Shown piece by piece: positions 58,606-64,000 of a DNA stretch of 64,000 nucleotides. A model generated the notes under the pieces. The model was not told the DNA's origin and did no database searches. It saw nothing but the letters and a program-made list of their open reading frames with translations. This stretch comes from Maea johnstoni (Eukaryota; Annelida; Polychaeta; Spionida; Magelonidae), in NCBI GenBank assembly GCA_963942565.1, contig OZ012684.1:71386749-71450748 (forward strand), given 5' to 3'. Position 1 is the stretch's first letter. The number at the start of each line of letters is the position of its first letter. A program made the translations under genes and the position numbers.

Positions 58606-58862
58606 TGGATATGAAACCAACCAGACTTGAAATTGAGCAGGCTGGCTGCGGCGAATAGCCCAAAAGGTGTGTTCTGTGCATGTTGGCCTCCACGTTTCTT
58701 GGTATTGTAAATGGTACGAGAGCCCTCATTGGTCTTTGTCTCCTAGTGATGTCACACTTAGGCCAGATTCCTGACCCCGGCATAGCCAGGCATTCACTAT
58801 ATCGCACATAATAATTGGCTTCCCGCTACATATCCATTCTTTTATTCATCTAAGGTTTACCC
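58606..58862 (+). repeat. ~270-bp dispersed repeat family, copy 1
   Basis: Runs from ggatatgaaaccaaccag through gagagccctcattggtcttt to ttggcttcccgctacatatc and cattcttttattcatctaag. Other copies: 61165-61420 (minus), 59636-59790 (partial), 60740-61020 and 63427-63720. Confidence 0.8.
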
Positions 58863-59635
58863 AACCACTAAACAGCAGGGTGGTACGTCAGACGCCACCC
58901 CTGTGTCGCAAAATAATCAAAGAATTGGCGCACTCATGTCTAGAGTGCACACATAGTGTGACGACTTGGAACGGAACATTCTGTATTTGGAAGATATTTC
59001 GAGAGATATATTTTACCCAAAAAATATTATTATTACTTATTACTATGTTTCCTCCATTGAGAATGCTCCATTCACGTCATGTGATTGAATGTTATTTCCT
59101 GATGTTATTCCTCAATGATTTCATTTTTTTCCTTGGCCCTCCGACTGCAGATCATTATAAAATTGGGGCCTCTATGCTCTATCCAATGCATTTACTCAAT
59201 TGGTAGATCTTATCCTAGAAGCACACAAACCTCCTTACCAAAATAGATGGCACAATTGTCGTGCAATATCTGCTTTCCTATCCCGCATGTGACGCTGTCA
59301 CTAATACTTAGACTCAGGCTTAACCTAATTGTCTACAACAATTATTGCCATTGTAGACAATGGGATTACATATACATGTATAGCAAACCTTAGTCTAAGC
59401 CTGATTTATGGATATCAAGTATTTTTAAAATTAATAAATGATATTAATAATGATATCCATAAATGCTTTTTGATATCCCTAAATCATTTTAAATACCTTC
59501 AAAATGTTTGGTTAAAAAATTGATTCATAATTAATTAGTTTTCAATGAATGCTTAATAATATTCCATATTATTTTGCTTGCCATATTATAATACATGCAC
59601 GCCAGCAGGTATGTATAGGCTTAGATTAATAAAAA

Positions 59636-59790
59636 AACAAGTGGATATGAAACCAGCCGGTAAACCTGAACAGGCTAGCCTCGACCATAGTTCAAAAGTT
59701 GTGCCCTGCGCATGTTCAGATGATATGCTGGTGCCGGGTTTCTCTGTATTAAGGTGCTTCAGTAGGGGCTTAAAGAGTGTTAACCGACTT
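59636..59790 (+). repeat. ~270-bp dispersed repeat family, partial copy
   Basis: Shares ggatatgaaaccagccggta, aacctgaacaggct and gggtttctctgtatt with the copy at 63427. Confidence 0.6.
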
Positions 59791-59799
59791 CCTTAGAAT

Positions 59800-60700
59800 A
59801 CAGCCTGTATCAGGCTGTATGCCCATCATATCAGAGGGTCCATATAATGCATAGGTGCAGAGCACGAAGACACTCAACCTGCATGAAAACCATAACATTA
59901 AACTGCTGGATAGTGCAAAACAAACGAAAATATTGATCAAAATAAAGGGAAAATTACAACATCCAAACGTTTAGATTTGACGACCAAATTATGCGACAGT
60001 AAGGTTTTTGAAGTCCAATATGGGTTTGTTTGTAACCATACTCACAGGCATACCGCAAAATAAACTCACATCATGCTGCCAACTCTATACAGTTTATGCC
60101 TGAAATGATCATCTGCACCAAAATACTCACTCGGTCGCCATTTGCATTGTCGCTGGACGTGTTTCATGGCCCCACACTCGAGTTAGCAACTGTCTCATTA
60201 ATTACGATTGTAGCATGCCTGTGCGCAGTAATACAAGGTACATATAACGCAAATAAAACTAGAATTTCGAGTTGTTTGTCTGAAATTCGCAAAATGGCAT
60301 ACTCGTGAATTAAATTCGTACTTCCATCTATTGGTATTACGGCAAATCACTGGGCCTTGTTTTCTATGCAGTAAACAAAGGGTTGGTTCTTGTCGAGCGG
60401 AGAATGGTAATTATTGATTGCTAGTGGTGTGCCTGTCTGTTATGCGCACATCGCAGACAGTTTCTGTAGTATTTCATTTTCAACCACTCAAAATTCCTTT
60501 GCTGTAATATATTTGGATACATACAAAATATACATATATTTATATAGAAATTAAGATTGAAATTGCCTGTGACCAAAATAAACTTAATTTCAGGCGTGCT
60601 AGGGCTTGCAAAGGAGATGTTTCTGATGTTTAATTCGTTTTCGACCAACAGTTCACTTTTGGCTATTTTTGAAATAACTCGGAACACAGGAGAATGCCTT
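59800..60700. other. Spacer of the giant inverted repeat, nothing recognised
   Basis: Mixed AT-rich sequence with no convincing ORF, RNA or repeat. Short ORFs here show no family signature. Confidence 0.4.
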
Positions 60701-60739
60701 AATTAACCAGGTCAATGTTTGGGATCACAGGCATGAATG

Positions 60740-61020
60740 TGGTCCAGTTTGAAAAAACGCGCCCTTGCTCGAGATTGGTGTGTCTGCGTTCAGAAGGCTG
60801 CACCTCATCCTGCAGCCGATTGAAGAGACCAGTGGCGCCGCTATGCTGTACTGAAGGACCTTAATGTAAATGATTCTAGAGCACTAATTGGTCCTTGTTC
60901 CCTCTAGATCTCTCGCTGATGTCCGATCAAAAACTCCTGTTGTGTCCAGCCCTTTACTTAAGCGCATATAGTAATTGGTCTCTCGCTACATGTCCATTCT
61001 TTTCTTCATCTAAGGTATAG
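60740..61020 (+). repeat. ~270-bp dispersed repeat family, copy
   Basis: Shares gcactaattggtccttgttc and tagtaattggtctctcgcta followed by catgtccattcttttcttca with the other copies. Confidence 0.7.
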
Positions 61021-61594
61021 GTATTTAAAGATCGTCTCCCACTTTGGCTCGCGTGCTTACCCCATCATAGGGGAGGTACAGAGTGGACCCTTTTCCCAGG
61101 TCTCTACTTCTGTGTCCCCCAACACAAGGGTGGCGCCCTACTCCCCATCCCCGTGTTTAGTGGTTGGGTAAACCTTAGATGAATAAAGGAATGGATATGC
61201 AGCGGGAAGCCAATTACTATGTGCGATATAGTGAATACCTGGCTATGCCGGGGTCAGGAATCTGGCCTAAGTGTGACATCACTAGGAGACAAAGACCAAT
61301 GAGGGCTCTCGTATCATTTACAATACAGAGAAACTTGGAGGCCAACATGTGCAGAACACAACTTTTGGACTATTCGCCGCAGCCAGCCTGTTCAAGTTCA
61401 AGAGTGGTTCGTTTCATATCCACTTTGTTTTTATCTAGTTAAGGGTAAACCATCCTCACATACATCAACTTTCTTCCTCGGCCCCCAAGCATTCATTCCA
61501 TGACATGAGTATTACTCCACTTGAACAGGCATTTTCTAGTTTTACATGTATCTTAATAGACGTGTGTCCGACAATTCATTGATTATTTTGCGAC

Positions 61595-61660
61595 TCGGCT
61601 ACACGGCGAAGTGGTTAGAACGTCGTCACAACGCGCATTAGGTCCTGGGTTCGAAATACG
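61595..61660 (+). mobile_element. tRNA-like promoter segment in right inverted arm
   Basis: A-box-like gtggttagaacgtcg and B-box-like gggttcgaaatac at tRNA spacing. It is a counterpart of 58385-58440, not a functional tRNA gene as far as can be seen. Confidence 0.5.
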
Positions 61661-61983
61661 GTGGAATCTACGTGATACGGTGGTCGTTTTCTTTTACTCG
61701 TTTTGGTAATTTCATTTTAATCTTCTTTCGATAACAATGTGGGGTGGGTAGGGTGGGGGATCACCTTTTGTCCCTAGATTTTAGGGAGATTTGTGAGATT
61801 GAATTATATCCTCTCTATCTGACGTGCGGTCGTGGGCGCCCCGTCTCCGCACAACTTCGCGTGTCCTACTAATTGCCGTGTTTGAGACTACTTTTGATCG
61901 AAAAATGAAACATGTTCGACATGTCTTTGAACCCCTACCCTGTAGTCTTATATTCTGGCCTACTTTACTTAAACACTAAAATG

Positions 61984-61988
<5 letters not shown>

Positions 61989-62046
<58 letters not shown>
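61989..62046. repeat. (AT)n microsatellite in right arm
   Basis: About 58 bp of AT. The left arm has only a short tatatatata at the matching place (58050-58060), so the tract expanded after the arms formed. Confidence 0.95.
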
Positions 62047-62051
<5 letters not shown>

Positions 62052-62419
62052 CATGAATGTATGTACGTATGTGTGTGTATGTGTGTGTGCGTACGCCTGT
62101 TCCAAGTACTGTGGGACGTAATACACAGGGGTAATTATGTAGCTAACAAACATATTTTTAGCCGTAGTTCAGGCAAGAATGCGACTTCCCCCCGGCCACA
62201 TAGGTCACTAGTCGTCTGCCTCACGTGCTTGTGATTGACATCGTGCCGGAACGATCTTTGCCAGCACTCTGTCGCCATGAAAGAATTCCCCGACATATTG
62301 ATATAATTCCATGAATATTAATGTTATTAATGTTCAATATAGAGTGTCTGTGTCGTGGTACCCCGAACATATTAAACAAAGCTACCGGGAGTGCTGCCCT
62401 CTATTGGTAAGAAGGGAAA

Positions 62420-62830
62420 ACAAGTGTTTTCAATTTTCAATTTCGTAAACCAAAATTGAAAATTGAAAATTGAAAGTCCAATTTTCAATTTTCAATTTTT
62501 CAATTTTTCAATTTTGGTTTTCAAAATTGAAAATTGAAAATTGGCTTGATTTTCAATTTTCAATTTTGATTTTGAGAATTGAAAATAGAAAATTAAAAAT
62601 TTCTCAATTTTGAAATCTCAAGATCCGTTTGAAAATGGAATTATAAAGTGATACACGGACCAATGATTTTTTAGTTTTAAATCAGTAGTTGAAAATAATG
62701 AAAATGAAATTTGGTTTCAATTTTCAATTTTTACTTTTTAATTGAAAATAGGAAAATGCAATTAATATTTCAATTTTCTATTTCCAATTTGAAATTGAAA
62801 ATAGAAAATTGAATGTAGTTTACTTGATCA
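62420..62830. repeat. Self-complementary A/T satellite, right block
   Basis: ttgaaaattgaaaattg and caattttcaattttcaattt alternate, mirroring 57110-57660 at the outer end of the other arm. Confidence 0.88.
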
Positions 62831-62893
62831 CTAAAAGAGGGCAGCACTAGCGAAGTGGATATGGGAGGTGGTCACTAAATTTTACAGGCCTCC

Positions 62894-62960
62894 AGCATGA
62901 GGTGTACTCTAAGCGTGTTCGCCTTTCGTACTACGGGCTACGGGTTCGGTCCCAATCCTA
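62894..62960 (+). mobile_element. tRNA-like (SINE head) fragment
   Basis: taagcgtgttcgcctttcgt and gctacgggttcggtcccaat resemble the anticodon-stem and T-arm parts of a tRNA with B box GGTTCGGTCCC. The 5' part is poor. Confidence 0.4.
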
Positions 62961-63116
62961 GCATAGAACTACTTTCACACTACAAACTCCGCTAAATCAC
63001 TATTTTTTTGGCGAGAATAGCTCTGCGACAATGAGCTGTTAACGTCTCCTTGTGAAAAAACAAAAAAAAAAGGCAATCATGATCAATTTTAACATTCTTA
63101 ATTATTTATGTTTACA

Positions 63117-63232
<116 letters not shown>

Positions 63233-63426
63233 CCCATAATCCAATTTATTCAATACAGCCACTTTGATTACAATAGTGTCAGATTCCAGTGATCAAGGAA
63301 AACACTTAGTTCCTAGTGATTATAATACAATAGGATAATCGGAAAAAACCATCTGTAAATCCTTTAAGAAAAACGACACATTGGTATAACCCGCTTAATG
63401 AAAGGTAGAAACAATCTTAGATGACC

Positions 63427-63720
63427 AAACACAAGTGGATTCGAAACCAGTCGGTCAACCTGAACATGCTTGCCTCAACCAGTGTCAACTAATAGCCGCT
63501 AATAGACCAAAATTGGTGCTCTTGGCACCCCCAGCTGATGGTGGAGATAAGGTTTCTCTGTAATGTAATCAATGCGAGAGCCCTGATTGGTCCTTGTTCC
63601 CACGTGACCTCGCGCTGATATCTTATCTGGTACTCCTGGCATGAGTCCAGCACTTAACTATAGGGCATATAGTAATTGGTCTCTCGCTACATATCCATTC
63701 TTTTCTTCATCCAAGATAAA
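63427..63720 (+). repeat. ~270-bp dispersed repeat family, copy
   Basis: Shares ggattcgaaaccagtcggtc, gagagccctgattggtcctt and tagtaattggtctctcgcta with the other copies. Confidence 0.75.
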
Positions 63721-63775
63721 ATCACCCTTACGTGTGAATGCACACACTGTTTGTGTATGTATCCATACACATGCA

Positions 63776-63850
63776 TATACATACATACATGCATACATAC
63801 ATACATACATACATACATACATACACGTATACGTATGTATGTATGTGTGT
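63776..63850. repeat. (CATA)n / (GTAT)n microsatellite
   Basis: Tetranucleotide catacatacata array switching to gtatgtatgtgtgt, self-complementary across its centre near 63830. Confidence 0.92.
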
Positions 63851-64000
63851 GTTGTTTTGCTTATTGGTGATATTTGATGATAGGGGCTTGAGCTTGGTGC
63901 GCCAAGAAAAATGTGTAATATTCTGTCTGTGTGTTATTTTGGGTATATTGGTTAAGTAGCGATGACACACAGGTCAGTTTAATGCCAGTTATAGAGCCCA

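Larger units (their letters stand above)
57364..62678. repeat. Giant inverted repeat: two ~1.5-kb arms around a 2.2-kb spacer
   Basis: The left arm, about 57364-58905, is the reverse complement of the right arm, about 61120-62678. Landmark pairs: ccaaccactaaac (58861) and gtttagtggttgg (61154); cgcgaagttgtgcggag (58190) and ctccgcacaacttcgcg (61845); ggcacgatgtcaatcacaag (57847) and cttgtgattgacatcgtgcc (62228); atggtccgtgtatcacttta (57368) and its reverse complement near 62650. I estimate above 85 percent identity outside microsatellites. No ORF supports a protein. It is either a nonautonomous transposon with very long inverted repeats or two copies of one element inserted head-to-head. Confidence 0.88.

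Noticed and set aside
58385-61660. Functional tRNA genes
   Set aside because: The A/B-box-like words are embedded in repeats and the cloverleaf is not intact by eye.
57364-62678. Polinton/Maverick with long terminal inverted repeats
   Set aside because: Long arms fit loosely, but no polymerase, integrase, protease or capsid-like ORF is present and the spacer is only 2.2 kb.

Overview
The window is a metazoan nuclear genome segment: multi-exon genes with GT-AG introns, AATAAA polyadenylation signals, dense non-autonomous DNA transposons, DIRS retroelements and microsatellites. The proteins resemble their vertebrate orthologues closely. The repeat mix (DIRS, hAT-like and piggyBac-like MITEs, tRNA-derived SINE-like pieces) suggests a marine invertebrate such as an echinoderm, cephalochordate, hemichordate or mollusc. 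I cannot fix the species from sequence alone.

Layout. (1) 1-2990: 3' part of a DIRS-type tyrosine-recombinase retroelement. (2) 3446-23582 (+): thirteen exons of the tubulin polyglutamylase TTLL7, whose 5' exons lie left of the window. Its introns hold a THAP-domain relic on the other strand, hAT-like and piggyBac-like MITEs, and a near full-length DIRS element at 11425-16822. (3) 23583-29207: intergenic, with two striking hairpins, a minisatellite at 28101-28415, and a tandem repeat at 28709-29300 that runs into the last exon of the next gene. (4) 29208-32700 (-): a peroxisomal SCPx/DAF-22-type 3-oxoacyl-CoA thiolase of 428 aa in four exons. It has no SCP2 domain and ends in the peroxisomal signal AKL. 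(5) 32701-32987: a 287-bp head-to-head promoter with a DR1 nuclear-receptor-like site. (6) 32988-46204 (+): HSDL2, an SDR followed by two SCP2 domains (539 aa), ending in SKL. (7) 48631-50961 (-): a NADAR/YbiA-type N-glycosidase of 218 aa in three exons. (8) 51 kb to the end: gene-free repeat territory with foldback elements, a ~190-bp satellite interrupted by a TIR element, a ~5.3-kb structure with 1.5-kb inverted arms, a self-complementary A/T satellite, and long (AT)n tracts.

How the genes work together. The central biological unit is the divergent thiolase/HSDL2 pair. Both products carry a C-terminal PTS1, both belong to peroxisomal fatty-acid or sterol side-chain metabolism, and they share one short promoter. 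In many animals the thiolase carries a C-terminal SCP2 domain and HSDL2 carries one. Here the thiolase has none and HSDL2 has two in tandem. This reads as a two-gene peroxisomal module in which SCP2 lipid-binding capacity sits on the dehydrogenase partner. TTLL7 and the NADAR gene are functionally separate neighbours, each tail-to-tail with a member of the pair.
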